11,094 bases of DNA, taken from the NCBI GenBank assembly GCA_002293615.1, contig DBDN01000068.1, positions 10,746 through 21,839 on the forward strand, read 5' to 3'. This DNA is from Betaproteobacteria bacterium UBA931 (GTDB lineage Bacteria > Pseudomonadota > Gammaproteobacteria > Burkholderiales > Casimicrobiaceae). How positions within the stretch are numbered: the first letter of the stretch is position 1; the number at the start of each line of letters is the position of its first letter. The position numbers were made by a program, and so were the translations under genes. A model generated the notes under the pieces. That model saw only the letters and a program-made list of their open reading frames with translations. It was not told the DNA's origin and ran no database searches. Shown here piece by piece: positions 1-7,221 of this stretch.

Positions 1-1459
1 CGCCGCCTGCGCGCATCAACACCACAAAAGCGCTTGAATAGTGTTCGCAAAAGCCGGTTTTGGTACCGAATAAAAAACCGTCGACCGGATTCTGTGGATC
101 CATTTCCAAATTGTCGAAGCTCAACGAATAATGAAAAGGTTCGCGATGAAAATATGCCAGTACCGCATCCACATAATCATGATCGCTCATACCGGCAGTA
201 CGCAAGGTTTTTGCCAGCGCATAGGTTTGCGGGTTTTTATTGAGCGGCAACCTCAAATTGAAATTACTTTCTTGTGGGGTTGCCGGAAAATGATTGCGCA
301 AAATGGATTTTTGCCGATAACGGATAGTTTGCGTGACCGGCATAACCGCTAATAGTTGTTGCGCGTAATTCTTATATGCAAAACGCCGTTGCCGCCGCTC
401 GAAACCGGCGCTCTCACGTTCGGGCAAACCGTAGGGAAGCTCCAGCGCAAACAGCCAAGTGCGGTCATGCGGCTCAAGCGTTACCGTGTACGCTATCGCG
501 CTTTTCTCCTCCTGCTCAGTAAAAAAATCCGCGTTCTCTGCAATATAAGTCGGTCCCGGCCGCCAACTGATGCCGTCGAAAATCGAAAAAACCGGACCAC
601 GCCAATAACGCAATCGGTTGGGCGGTGGCGCAGCGTCACCAAATTCAACCCGAAAAGCAATTGCATCCGAGAGCGTTAACTCGGCAATTTCACCCGGATC
701 CATCGACTCCGATAAACCGGTTTGCGCCAATGTGCCGTGCGGAATTCCCCATAGCGGCGCAGACAATCGCGGGAACAGAAAAAATAACGCCGCCGCGATT
801 GGGATTCCCTGCAATACCAGCACGCCAAAACGTTTTAACGTTTTTTGAACATGTGCCGTTTTCAGCGTGGCTTCCGGATGAAAAAGCGCGTTGAGCGTAC
901 CGCCTAACGCAAAAAAAAGCAGCAGCGAAGAAATAAGCGTCAGTGGCGATTGTGTATAAAAAAATGTCGTGATCAATAGAAATGAAGCAAGACACACCAG
1001 CAACATCGCGTCACGTCGCGTGACCGATTCGGCGTATTTAATCGCAATCAGGACAAACAGCAGCCCGACGGAAGCGTCACGATAAAACAAATGGCCGTAT
1101 GATTGAAAAATAACGATAAACGCGATAAACGCCAATATTAAACTCAGCCATACGGACCAGCGAAACGGCGGCTTTTTCTTTCCGTACCTAGCCTGCGCTT
1201 CGTCCATCAACTGTTCGGCACGCCGTCCGCCCGGGGCATTGGGGGCAGAACGCGCCACAAAGTAAAGCGATAATGCGCGCATTACGGTGATCGTGATGCC
1301 GAAAACGGCGACCGCCAGCGGCAGAAAATAAAAAAGCTGCAATTGCGTCAAGAGCACCAGCGCCGTAACCCAGAACCAATGGGCATTGCATAAGCGCGAA
1401 TCCATAGCATCCGGTAATTGGCGCTTTTGCCTTGATTTCGCCTCTACCTTTATTTTCAT
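1..1459 (-). CDS. TgpA-like membrane transglutaminase (DUF3488 + transglutaminase core), 3' part cut by window edge
   Basis: The reading frame is open without a stop from the ATG at 1459 to the window edge (486 codons). The N-terminal ~230 residues carry about six membrane segments (roughly 28-65, 101-119, 130-142, 151-168, 171-188, 211-229). A periplasmic part follows, with the family signatures LSESMDPGEIAEL (about 250-262) and RYWRGPVF (about 285-292). Near the end comes TKTGFCEHYSSAF, the transglutaminase-fold cysteine motif, with Cys471 as the predicted nucleophile. The His and Asp of the triad and any C-terminal membrane helix lie outside the window. The ATG overlaps the stop of the DUF58 gene as ATGA, and GGGGAG lies 9 bases upstream. 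P. aeruginosa TgpA is the best-known relative. Its physiological substrate is not settled, and a role in envelope or peptidoglycan-linked protein processing is inference. The MoxR-DUF58-TgpA order is a common proteobacterial arrangement. Confidence 0.9.
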   Translation of the reverse strand, partial: MKIKVEAKSRQKRQLPDAMDSRLCNAHWFWVTALVLLTQLQLFYFLPLAVAVFGITITVMRALSLYFVARSAPNAPGGRRAEQLMDEAQARYGKKKPPFRWSVWLSLILAFIAFIVIFQSYGHLFYRDASVGLLFVLIAIKYAESVTRRDAMLLVCLASFLLITTFFYTQSPLTLISSLLLFFALGGTLNALFHPEATLKTAHVQKTLKRFGVLVLQGIPIAAALFFLFPRLSAPLWGIPHGTLAQTGLSESMDPGEIAELTLSDAIAFRVEFGDAAPPPNRLRYWRGPVFSIFDGISWRPGPTYIAENADFFTEQEEKSAIAYTVTLEPHDRTWLFALELPYGLPERESAGFERRQRRFAYKNYAQQLLAVMPVTQTIRYRQKSILRNHFPATPQESNFNLRLPLNKNPQTYALAKTLRTAGMSDHDYVDAVLAYFHREPFHYSLSFDNLEMDPQNPVDGFLFGTKTGFCEHYSSAFVVLMRAGG

Positions 1460-2478
1460 GGGTCGTCGCTCCCCAAAGCGGCACCGATGGTATAACCGGG
1501 AAAAAGCGCCAATAATGCCAATGCCTCATCGGTATGGGCAACACCTTTGGCCAGTGGTAACGCGGCATTCGGCAGCGCCAATGAAAAGGGCAAACCTTCG
1601 CGATCACAAATCAGCACCCATGCGGTCAACCGCGAAAGCCGCGCTTCGGTATCCAGCGACATGGGCAAACGCGAAAAATCCAGCGCTATGTGCTGCGCCC
1701 CGCTGCCACCTTCAAATGCTTTGCTGAACCAGCCGGCGCCGCGCGCCACGGCTTTCCAGGCAATGCGTTGTATCGGGTCGCCATATTGGTATTCGCGCAG
1801 CCCGGCAAGATCGTCGTTGCCGACAACACCCACCGGCGCGTTACCCTGGCGTTGATCCAAGCCTTGCGGTAAAGGCGGCGGCGCAATTTCCGGCACCGGG
1901 AAAATAAGCGCTTTTAATGGAAAGTGTACATAAGACCAAGCACACCATAATCCCAGCGGCGCTTCCGTCATTACCCGTAAACGTCCCATAGACAAGTAAC
2001 CGCGCCGCACCGATTGCCTCTTAAGCGTTACCGAATGGTTTTGATTGGCTTGAAGAGGAAAACCTGCTTCTTCGCTATTGCCCAGCATTAAAAGCAGGCA
2101 TTCCCGATTTTCCTCACCACCCTCCAACATTATGGTGAATTCCGCTTGCCCACCGGCAAACGCGTGCCCGGCGGAAATCGGCGCAATTTTCAATCCCCAC
2201 AATTGCCGGAACGTTTGCACAAGCGTTGCCGCAATAGTGCCCAGCCACAAAAAAGTAATAATGAAGCCCAACGAAATCGCGTAATTAAGCGACGTCAGCA
2301 GCATCAAAGCGATGGTGAACAAGAAAGCGACGCCGCGTTTTGTCGGCAAGACATAAATACGATTTTGTTTGAGCGTGACCTGCCCCTGATCAGTTGGGCG
2401 AAGCCGCCGGACATAATCACGCCACCAAGCTTGCCATCCGACCCGAAACAAGATGGGAATCGGTAAAGATAAACGCAT
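1456..2478 (-). CDS. DUF58 domain protein, partner of MoxR ATPase
   Basis: This is a 340-residue protein. Two hydrophobic segments near residues 50-66 and 68-87 follow a basic N-terminus, then a mostly soluble remainder. The DUF58 signature REYQYGDPIQRIAWKA lies at about 228-243, followed by a region resembling a von Willebrand A fold (HIALDFS). The frame can be opened at a TTG at 2490, but GGAG lies 6 bases before the ATG at 2478 and overlaps that TTG, so I chose the ATG. The gene starts 38 bases after the MoxR stop and overlaps the transglutaminase start by 4 bases (ATGA), which implies translational coupling. DUF58 proteins are usually encoded beside MoxR AAA+ ATPases and are thought to be their clients or adaptors. 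The exact task is unknown. Here it probably acts with the downstream TgpA-like enzyme at the inner membrane. Confidence 0.9.
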   Translation of the reverse strand: MRLSLPIPILFRVGWQAWWRDYVRRLRPTDQGQVTLKQNRIYVLPTKRGVAFLFTIALMLLTSLNYAISLGFIITFLWLGTIAATLVQTFRQLWGLKIAPISAGHAFAGGQAEFTIMLEGGEENRECLLLMLGNSEEAGFPLQANQNHSVTLKRQSVRRGYLSMGRLRVMTEAPLGLWCAWSYVHFPLKALIFPVPEIAPPPLPQGLDQRQGNAPVGVVGNDDLAGLREYQYGDPIQRIAWKAVARGAGWFSKAFEGGSGAQHIALDFSRLPMSLDTEARLSRLTAWVLICDREGLPFSLALPNAALPLAKGVAHTDEALALLALFPGYTIGAALGSDDP

Positions 2479-2516
2479 TCGCTGCTCCAAAAAGAAAGCG
2501 TTTAAAGAAAAAACGA

Positions 2517-3491
2517 TTAAGGTAACGCCACTTGGCGCAACAATAACTGCGCTTCGCTTTGTCCGGAATGCGCGCTGCCGGTCAAGCGGTGCCCTGCCAC
2601 TGCCGGAAAAACCGCCTGAATATCTTCGGGAATGACAAAGTCGCGTCCGGAAATCAATGCATACGCGCGTGCCGCCGTCAGCAGCATCAGACCGGCACGC
2701 GGCGATAAACCGCGCAGCACACGCGACTGGGCGTCGCCATTTTTACCATGCGCCACCACGCCGCGGGTTGCCGCCAAAAGCGCCTGAATATAGTCGAGCA
2801 AAACGGAAGCAACATGCACTTGCGATACCGCTCTTTGCTGTTGCAACAACCATTTCCCGTCAGCCAACGCAGGAAGATCGACCAACTTGGCGCGCGCGTC
2901 GCCGCCTGTCAACAGCTCGCGTTCGGCTTGCGCATCGGGGAAACCCAGTTCAATCGCCATCAAAAAACGGTCAATCTGCGATTCAGGCAAAGGATACACG
3001 CCTTGCTGTTCCTGAGGATTTTGCGTCGCGATGACAAAAAACGGGTTCGGCAATGTATGCGTTTTACCATCAATCGATACCTGCCGCTCTTCCATGGCTT
3101 CCAGCAACGCACTTTGTGTTTTCGGCGGCGCACGATTGATTTCGTCGGCAAGTACCACGGATGAAAATACCGGCCCGGGGTGAAAGTAAAATTCGCGCTT
3201 GCTGTTGTCGTAAATAGAGACGCCCAATACATCTGCCGGGAGCAAATCGCTGGTGAACTGAATGCGCGAAAACGGCAAGCCAAGCGTCATCGACAACGCT
3301 TGCGCCAATGTCGATTTGCCGACACCCGGTACATCCTCAATCAACAAATGCCCGCGTGCCAACAAGCAGGTCAGCGCAAGCTTGAGCGGTGTCGCCTTGC
3401 CGATCACAATACTGCCAAGTTGCGTCAGGATGGCGTGAATCATGCGAATACTCGATTTGGGGTCGACTTTGGTCGTTTGAGGCGAAAGCAT
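2517..3491 (-). CDS. MoxR-family AAA+ ATPase
   Basis: This is a complete 324-residue AAA+ ATPase of normal MoxR length. The Walker A motif is GVGKST at 56-61. The Walker B motif is VVLADE at 112-117, followed by INRAPPKTQSALLEAMEE, typical of MoxR. The sensor 1 asparagine sits in ATQNP (N158), an arginine-finger candidate in ESQIDRF (R175), and the sensor 2 arginine in GLSPRAG (R265). The start is the ATG at 3491, with only a weak GAGA upstream as ribosome site. It is the first gene of the operon with the DUF58 and TgpA-like genes. MoxR proteins act as chaperone-like ATPases that mature or insert factors into partner complexes. Its specific client here is inferred to be the co-encoded proteins. 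I saw no convincing promoter in 3492-3617. Confidence 0.95.
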   Translation of the reverse strand: MLSPQTTKVDPKSSIRMIHAILTQLGSIVIGKATPLKLALTCLLARGHLLIEDVPGVGKSTLAQALSMTLGLPFSRIQFTSDLLPADVLGVSIYDNSKREFYFHPGPVFSSVVLADEINRAPPKTQSALLEAMEERQVSIDGKTHTLPNPFFVIATQNPQEQQGVYPLPESQIDRFLMAIELGFPDAQAERELLTGGDARAKLVDLPALADGKWLLQQQRAVSQVHVASVLLDYIQALLAATRGVVAHGKNGDAQSRVLRGLSPRAGLMLLTAARAYALISGRDFVIPEDIQAVFPAVAGHRLTGSAHSGQSEAQLLLRQVALP

Positions 3492-3617
3492 ATGCTATTT
3501 CTCATATCAGCAAAAATATCAGTGTAAAAGATAACACGCCTTTACGGCTTATTAAAAGAAAACATGTATCGGAGCAAGACAAAAAACAATAACCGCGTCT
3601 GCGTCAAAACACTGAAT

Positions 3618-3652
3618 AAAAAAAGGGCACGCCTTTTGACAAGCATGCCCTT
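3618..3652 (-). terminator. Rho-independent terminator of the flavoprotein/cytochrome operon
   Basis: Read on the minus strand, an 8-base stem GGGCATGC / GCGTGCCC has one G-U pair and is extended by two A-T pairs. It encloses a loop of about 10 bases and is followed directly by seven T. It begins some 20 bases after the flavoprotein stop codon and separates this operon from the MoxR operon transcribed in the same direction. Confidence 0.9.
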
Positions 3653-3672
3653 CAACCTAAAAGAGAGAGAAA

Positions 3673-5109
3673 TTAGGTTGATCGGTTCGCTTTGGCGTAA
3701 GCCGTTGCCTCCGCACCGGCAATACGCCCAAACGTAATGGTTTCTGAAATGGAGTTGCCGCCCAGGCGATTCGCGCCATGAACACCGCCGGTTACTTCAC
3801 CGGCTGCATACAAACCAGGAATCGGCTGGTCGCTTTCATTTATGACGCGCGTCTGTGTGTCGAAAACAACACCGCCCATCGTGTAGTGAATACCGGGCCG
3901 GATTTCAATCGAAATAAAGTTGGCTTCCGTGATCGGCCGCGGCATATCGGCGCGACCAAACTCATCGTCTTTCTTAGCTTGCTGAAAGGCATTGTATTTT
4001 TTAATGGTATCCGCCAACGCGTCGCCATCGGTGATGCCGCATGCCTTGGCCAGTTCTTGCGGCGTTACGCCTTCTTTGCACAACGCCAAATGATAATAGC
4101 CTTCGATCTGTTTCAGACTTTTACGAATATTCTGGTCGAGAATAAGAAATGCCGAACCGCCGGTTTGCTTCAACACGGCGGCCGATGCCGCGTCTCGCGT
4201 CGCCAGCTCACTCACAAACCGTTTGCCTTCGCGGTTGACCATAATAGCGCCGTTACCGCGTACCGCTTCGGTAATCAGAATCTTGCTGCCTGCCGCCTGC
4301 GTCGGGTGAATTTGGATTTGATCCATATCGCGCAATTTGGCGCCGACAGCGACAGCGAGATCAAGTCCATCGCCCGTTGCGCCCGGCTGGTTGGTACTGG
4401 AAAAACCGGCATACTCGGGGCGGTATTTGGCAACGCGCTCAAGATTCGACGAAAATCCTCCGGAGGCCAGTACGACTGCTTTGGCTTTGATGTCGTATTG
4501 CCGCCCGAACCTGTCCCGCACTTCGACACCAACCACTTTGCCGCCATCGGTCAACAGTTTGATTGCCCGCGAGCCGGTACGCACATCCATGCCGCGCTTA
4601 ATCGCGTTTTGACGTAAGGTATGAACCAGATTATGGCCGACGGCTTCGCCGCCGGTCGGACGGTGGCAGCGGTTAACACTGGCTCCGGCCATACGCCCCA
4701 CATCGGTCATGTCCCCGCCGAGACTTAACAGGAAGTCGATAGACGCCGCTGAGTTTTTGGCAAGGATTTCCACCAGTTTTGGATCGCTGATGTTCTTGCC
4801 GCCTTTCATCGTGTCATCGAACATGATCTCCCAAGAATCTTTAATGCTTTTCCGTGCCTGGATCACTGTTTCCGCCGCGTTCATACCGCCAGCGGACAAT
4901 TGTGAATTGCCGCCGGTAATCGGCATTTTTTCCAGAACGATCACTTTGGCGCCGGCATCAAAAGCCGTAATCGCTGCTGTAAAGCCGCTGCCGCCGGAAC
5001 CCACCACCACCACATCGGCCATTTCTTCGGCACGTTTTGCCGCTGCCAGTTTACTGCCCGTCAGCAAAGCCGCCACCGTGCCTATTTTCAGAACTTGTCT
5101 TCTGTCCAT
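3673..5109 (-). CDS. Periplasmic fumarate-reductase-type FAD flavoprotein (FccA flavin-domain homologue)
   Basis: This 478-residue flavoprotein is collinear with the flavin domain of Shewanella flavocytochrome c3. The N-terminus MDRRQVLKIG plus a hydrophobic stretch ending in AAA (about residue 24) looks like a twin-arginine export signal. The FAD site is VVVVGSGGSG (33-42), with Glu60 at the second strand end. Active-site residues known from FccA are all found: His in QIHPT (268), Thr-Glu in ITEAVRG (280-281, Arg284), the catalytic acid Arg in ATRDAA (305), His in GIHYTMGG (408), and Arg in GANRLGG (448). An ATG at 5115 overlaps the cytochrome stop, but AGGAG is only 1 base before it and 7 bases before the ATG at 5109, so 5109 is preferred. 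Unlike FccA it has no haem domain; haems are supplied by the gene just upstream. Fumarate is the likeliest acceptor, but methacrylate, urocanate or another enoate is possible. Confidence 0.92.
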   Translation of the reverse strand: MDRRQVLKIGTVAALLTGSKLAAAKRAEEMADVVVVGSGGSGFTAAITAFDAGAKVIVLEKMPITGGNSQLSAGGMNAAETVIQARKSIKDSWEIMFDDTMKGGKNISDPKLVEILAKNSAASIDFLLSLGGDMTDVGRMAGASVNRCHRPTGGEAVGHNLVHTLRQNAIKRGMDVRTGSRAIKLLTDGGKVVGVEVRDRFGRQYDIKAKAVVLASGGFSSNLERVAKYRPEYAGFSSTNQPGATGDGLDLAVAVGAKLRDMDQIQIHPTQAAGSKILITEAVRGNGAIMVNREGKRFVSELATRDAASAAVLKQTGGSAFLILDQNIRKSLKQIEGYYHLALCKEGVTPQELAKACGITDGDALADTIKKYNAFQQAKKDDEFGRADMPRPITEANFISIEIRPGIHYTMGGVVFDTQTRVINESDQPIPGLYAAGEVTGGVHGANRLGGNSISETITFGRIAGAEATAYAKANRST

Positions 5110-5111
5110 CT

Positions 5112-5609
5112 TCATTCTCCTGAACCTTTGCCGGGCTGCCCGCCGGTAATCGGCAGATCAAAATTGGTATGGCAATACACGCAGTAAGTAACTGAAGGTT
5201 CGTGCCCCCTGTGGCAAGCCGTACAGCCGATCTCCCCGTCAACGCCGAGATGCGACTTATGCGGATTGATGTTGGGATCTTTCAGTGTCTTGCTGCTTAG
5301 CTCCGCCATTTTGACAAAGTCGCCGTGGCAACCAACGCAAGCCTGATTGACATTGGTCGCATTATCATCAGGGATCAATATTTCTCCATGACAAGCGCTG
5401 CAATCTGTTTTTAATTTTTGTTTGTGAATTCCGGCCAAATGCGCAGGATTGCTGACATCAATCGTTGCTTTCAACACCAGGCCGGTATCTTCCGGGCTAA
5501 GAGGTTCTTTGGCAGAAGCGGTTGAAACCCCAAGACTGATAACAAATACAATAGCTGCACCCAAAAAACAACTTCTTATTATTTTTAATGCCTTACAATA
5601 CCAGCACAT
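5112..5609 (-). CDS. Periplasmic tetrahaem cytochrome c, electron donor of the flavoprotein
   Basis: This is a 165-residue secreted cytochrome. The signal peptide covers residues 1-33 (hydrophobic core about 15-28, cleavage after ASA). Four CxxCH haem sites follow: CSACH (70-74), CVGCH (91-95), CTACH (129-133) and CVYCH (143-147). His62, His117, His120 and His136 are positioned like the distal ligands of the FccA haem domain, suggesting four bis-His low-potential haems. The C-terminus is a Gly-rich tail where FccA would continue into its flavin domain. A TTG at 5615 could open the frame two codons earlier, but AAGGAG lies 7 bases before the ATG at 5609 and only 1 base before the TTG. The stop is 2 bases before the flavoprotein start, so the pair is co-translated. 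It probably takes electrons from a quinol dehydrogenase of CymA/NapC type, none of which is encoded here. Confidence 0.94.
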   Translation of the reverse strand: MCWYCKALKIIRSCFLGAAIVFVISLGVSTASAKEPLSPEDTGLVLKATIDVSNPAHLAGIHKQKLKTDCSACHGEILIPDDNATNVNQACVGCHGDFVKMAELSSKTLKDPNINPHKSHLGVDGEIGCTACHRGHEPSVTYCVYCHTNFDLPITGGQPGKGSGE

Positions 5610-5674
5610 ACTCAAACTCCTTATGTAACGTATTTAAACCGAGTTTTCATCAAAAAAACTAAGTTAATTTTTTT

Positions 5675-5716
5675 ATTATCGGCTTTTGTTAAAAAAACCA
5701 ATTTGACACAAAACAA
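5675..5716 (-). promoter_or_regulatory. FNR-like class II promoter of the cytochrome/flavoprotein operon
   Basis: The minus strand shows TTGTT-N4-GTCAA (5716 to 5703), which differs from the FNR/ANR consensus TTGAT-N4-ATCAA at one base in each half. A -10 box GATAAT lies at 5680-5675. If the start is 7 bases after it, near 5668, the box centre (5709.5) falls exactly at -41.5, the class II activator position. The leader would be about 58 bases. The alignment is seen in the sequence; FNR-family control is inferred. Confidence 0.6.
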
Positions 5717-5731
5717 ATAAACCAATATCTC
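5703..5731 (+). promoter_or_regulatory. Candidate sigma-70 promoter of the metallophosphoesterase gene
   Basis: A perfect -35 box TTGACA (5703-5708) is followed, after a 17-base spacer, by TATCTC (5726-5731), a weak -10 with three matches. The predicted start is near 5738, about 29 bases before the ATG. The -35 lies inside the FNR-like box of the divergent operon, so occupancy could exclude RNA polymerase on this side. Confidence 0.45.
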
Positions 5732-5766
5732 TTTTTTCAGTTTTGTTGCCATTCAGAGACTAATAC

Positions 5767-6963
5767 ATGCGTTTTATATTTATTCTGTTACTTGTTCAGA
5801 TCGTTCTGATTGTTTATCTGGGTTACCGCTGTAAGTGGGCGTTTTCTTCGCTCTTTCCTAAATGGCTGAATAACTGGTACGTATATTGGCCATTATTTTC
5901 TTTAATTGTATTTGCTTTCCACATTACGCATTTCTTTATCAATCGACAGCTGGCACAGAACGATCTTCCTGCCTTATTGCTTTTTTTTACGGCGCTGCTT
6001 TTTGCTTTTCTTATAGTCAGCCTTACCACTACATTTTTTTTCGAGCTTGTTGCGTTCATAACGCGGTTGCTCCCCGCTCCGAAAATCATTACCCGTTTTT
6101 TTCATAACCGTCCTTTGGTGGGGTGCGTCGTTTTAGGGTTGATTCTTTGCCAGGTTAGCTATGGTTACTACCAAGCGCACACACCACGTGAAACACATTT
6201 TTCGCTGACGGTTCAAAAAAACGTTCCCCATCATAAACAACTACGGGTGATTCACCTTACCGACGCACATATTGCGTCGTATACGGCGCGCGGCATTTAT
6301 GAAAAATTGGTCAAACGGCTCAATGCGCTGAAGCCTGACCTCATTATTTTTACCGGTGATATTGTGGACCGTTCGGTCAAGCCTTTCATCGAAAAAAATA
6401 TTGGCTCGCTGCTGGCAAAATTACATTCCCGCTACGGCGTTTACGCTGTTTTGGGTAACCATGAATATTACGGAGAGTCGCCCGCACTGGCGGCAGAAAC
6501 CTATCGTCAGGCAGGGCTTCATGTCATGCGTGACGAAGTACTTTATCTGAAAGACGCCGGAATCACTTTGATCGGTCGCGATGACCGTACTCGCGGCAGC
6601 GCGCGTATGGCATCGGTACACAGCGATGATCCGTTGATACGTGTTCCGCGCGCGCCAATTGAAACGTTGGTGAAACAAGCCGATTTATCGACCCCCGTTT
6701 TTGTACTCGACCATCAGCCGTTCTCTCTTGACCAAGTAGCCAATGCCGGCGTTGACGTCATGTTTTCCGGGCATACCCATAACGGACAATTTTTCCCGTT
6801 TAATCTGGTTATCGCCGCCATCTACGAAAACCCATGGGGGCTACTGAAAAAAGGCAATTTCCATTCGATTGTGTCGTGTGGGTTGGGCACCTGGGGGCCG
6901 CCGATCCGGCTGATGAGTCACTCGGAATTTGTCGTCGTGGATGTCAATTTTATTCAAAATTGA
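5767..6963 (+). CDS. Membrane-anchored calcineurin-like metallophosphoesterase
   Basis: This is a 398-residue protein with two parts. The first ~135 residues are strongly hydrophobic with about four membrane segments (roughly 3-20, 38-58, 68-98, 117-134). From about 158 comes a calcineurin-like phosphoesterase domain with all metal-binding motifs: LTDAH (Asp166, His168), TGDIVD (Asp198), GNHEYY (Asn231, His232), DHQP (His316) and SGHTHNGQ (His336, His338). The motif set resembles the YaeI/YkuE group, whose characterised members act on membrane lipid substrates such as lipid A precursors; the substrate here is unknown. The domain probably faces the periplasm or membrane surface. The start at 5767 is supported by the hydrophobic N-terminus, though the ribosome site is weak (AGAG about 9 bases upstream). 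It is a single gene, divergent from the cytochrome operon and followed by a tRNA. Confidence 0.9.
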   Translation: MRFIFILLLVQIVLIVYLGYRCKWAFSSLFPKWLNNWYVYWPLFSLIVFAFHITHFFINRQLAQNDLPALLLFFTALLFAFLIVSLTTTFFFELVAFITRLLPAPKIITRFFHNRPLVGCVVLGLILCQVSYGYYQAHTPRETHFSLTVQKNVPHHKQLRVIHLTDAHIASYTARGIYEKLVKRLNALKPDLIIFTGDIVDRSVKPFIEKNIGSLLAKLHSRYGVYAVLGNHEYYGESPALAAETYRQAGLHVMRDEVLYLKDAGITLIGRDDRTRGSARMASVHSDDPLIRVPRAPIETLVKQADLSTPVFVLDHQPFSLDQVANAGVDVMFSGHTHNGQFFPFNLVIAAIYENPWGLLKKGNFHSIVSCGLGTWGPPIRLMSHSEFVVVDVNFIQN

Positions 6964-6975
6964 CTGACAAAAATC

Positions 6976-7004
6976 TGGCGTTTTCCTGCCGTGATCGCTA
7001 TAAT
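6976..7004 (+). promoter_or_regulatory. Promoter of tRNA-Thr
   Basis: A perfect -10 TATAAT lies at 6999-7004, with a poor -35 match TGGCGT at 6976-6981 (17-base spacer). Transcription would begin near 7011, about 19 bases before the mature tRNA end. It sits 12 bases after the phosphoesterase stop. Confidence 0.6.
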
Positions 7005-7029
7005 CCGATTCTTTGTAATTTACCCGTTT

Positions 7030-7105
7030 GCCGGTGTAGCTCAGTTGGTAGAGCAGCTCATTCGTAATGAGAAGGTCGAGGGTTCGACTCCTTTCACCGG
7101 CACCA
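7030..7105 (+). tRNA. tRNA-Thr (anticodon CGT)
   Basis: This is a complete 76-base cloverleaf with the CCA end encoded. The acceptor stem is GCCGGTG / CACCGGC and the D arm is GCTC / GAGC. The anticodon arm GCTCA-TTCGTAA-TGAGA carries anticodon CGT, which reads ACG (Thr). The T arm is GAGGG-TTCGACT-CCTTT. The 27-43 G-A mismatch is also present in the E. coli tRNA-Thr(CGT), so it does not suggest decay. No other tRNA is adjacent. Confidence 0.97.
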
Positions 7106-7131
7106 CACCATAAAATCGCACAAGCCAGCAA

Positions 7132-7151
7132 CATCCTTTTTCAAAAGGATG
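7132..7151. terminator. Palindromic hairpin between tRNA and feoC, possible weak bidirectional terminator
   Basis: CATCCTTTT and AAAAGGATG form a 9-base inverted repeat separated by only TC, so the top pairs must open to form a loop. It lies 26 bases after the tRNA and about 70 bases beyond the feoC stop, between convergent transcription units. It lacks a clear T run outside the stem on either strand. A second, GC-rich inverted repeat, CAGGAC / GTCCTG (7198-7203 and 7212-7217), lies just after feoC and also lacks a T run. Confidence 0.3.
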
Positions 7152-7221
7152 CCCGTAAAGGCGAGGAAGCGGACACCTTGAATTCACATTTACACTGCAG
7201 GACACGCCATCGTCCTGACAG

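Noticed and set aside
457..465. AAGTGCGGT, identical to the core of the Pasteurellaceae DNA uptake sequence
   Set aside because: I noticed it once, inside the transglutaminase gene. A single 9-mer is compatible with chance, and uptake sequences should recur several times in 11 kb. The Neisseria core GCCGTCTGAA was not noticed either.
34..679. Several overlapping plus-strand frames in the first 700 bases
   Set aside because: All are shadows of the minus-strand transglutaminase gene, which is open throughout and carries the family motifs.
3492..3617. Possible -35/-10 pairs for the MoxR operon on the minus strand (TTGCTC with TAATAA; TTTACA with TATGAG)
   Set aside because: The first has a poor -10 and the second would start transcription almost at the ATG. 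Neither is strong enough to annotate.
3778..4617. 279-codon open frame on the plus strand
   Set aside because: It lies fully antisense within the flavoprotein gene, whose every conserved motif is intact. The translation resembles no family I know and looks like a codon-bias shadow.
4911..5155. Exact 15-base direct repeat CGCCGGTAATCGGCA at 4911-4925 and 5141-5155
   Set aside because: Both copies encode the peptide PITGG, in the flavoprotein (MPITGGN) and in the cytochrome tail (LPITGGQ). The first lies in the conserved FAD-binding region, so coincidence or a minor duplication is likelier than a functional repeat.
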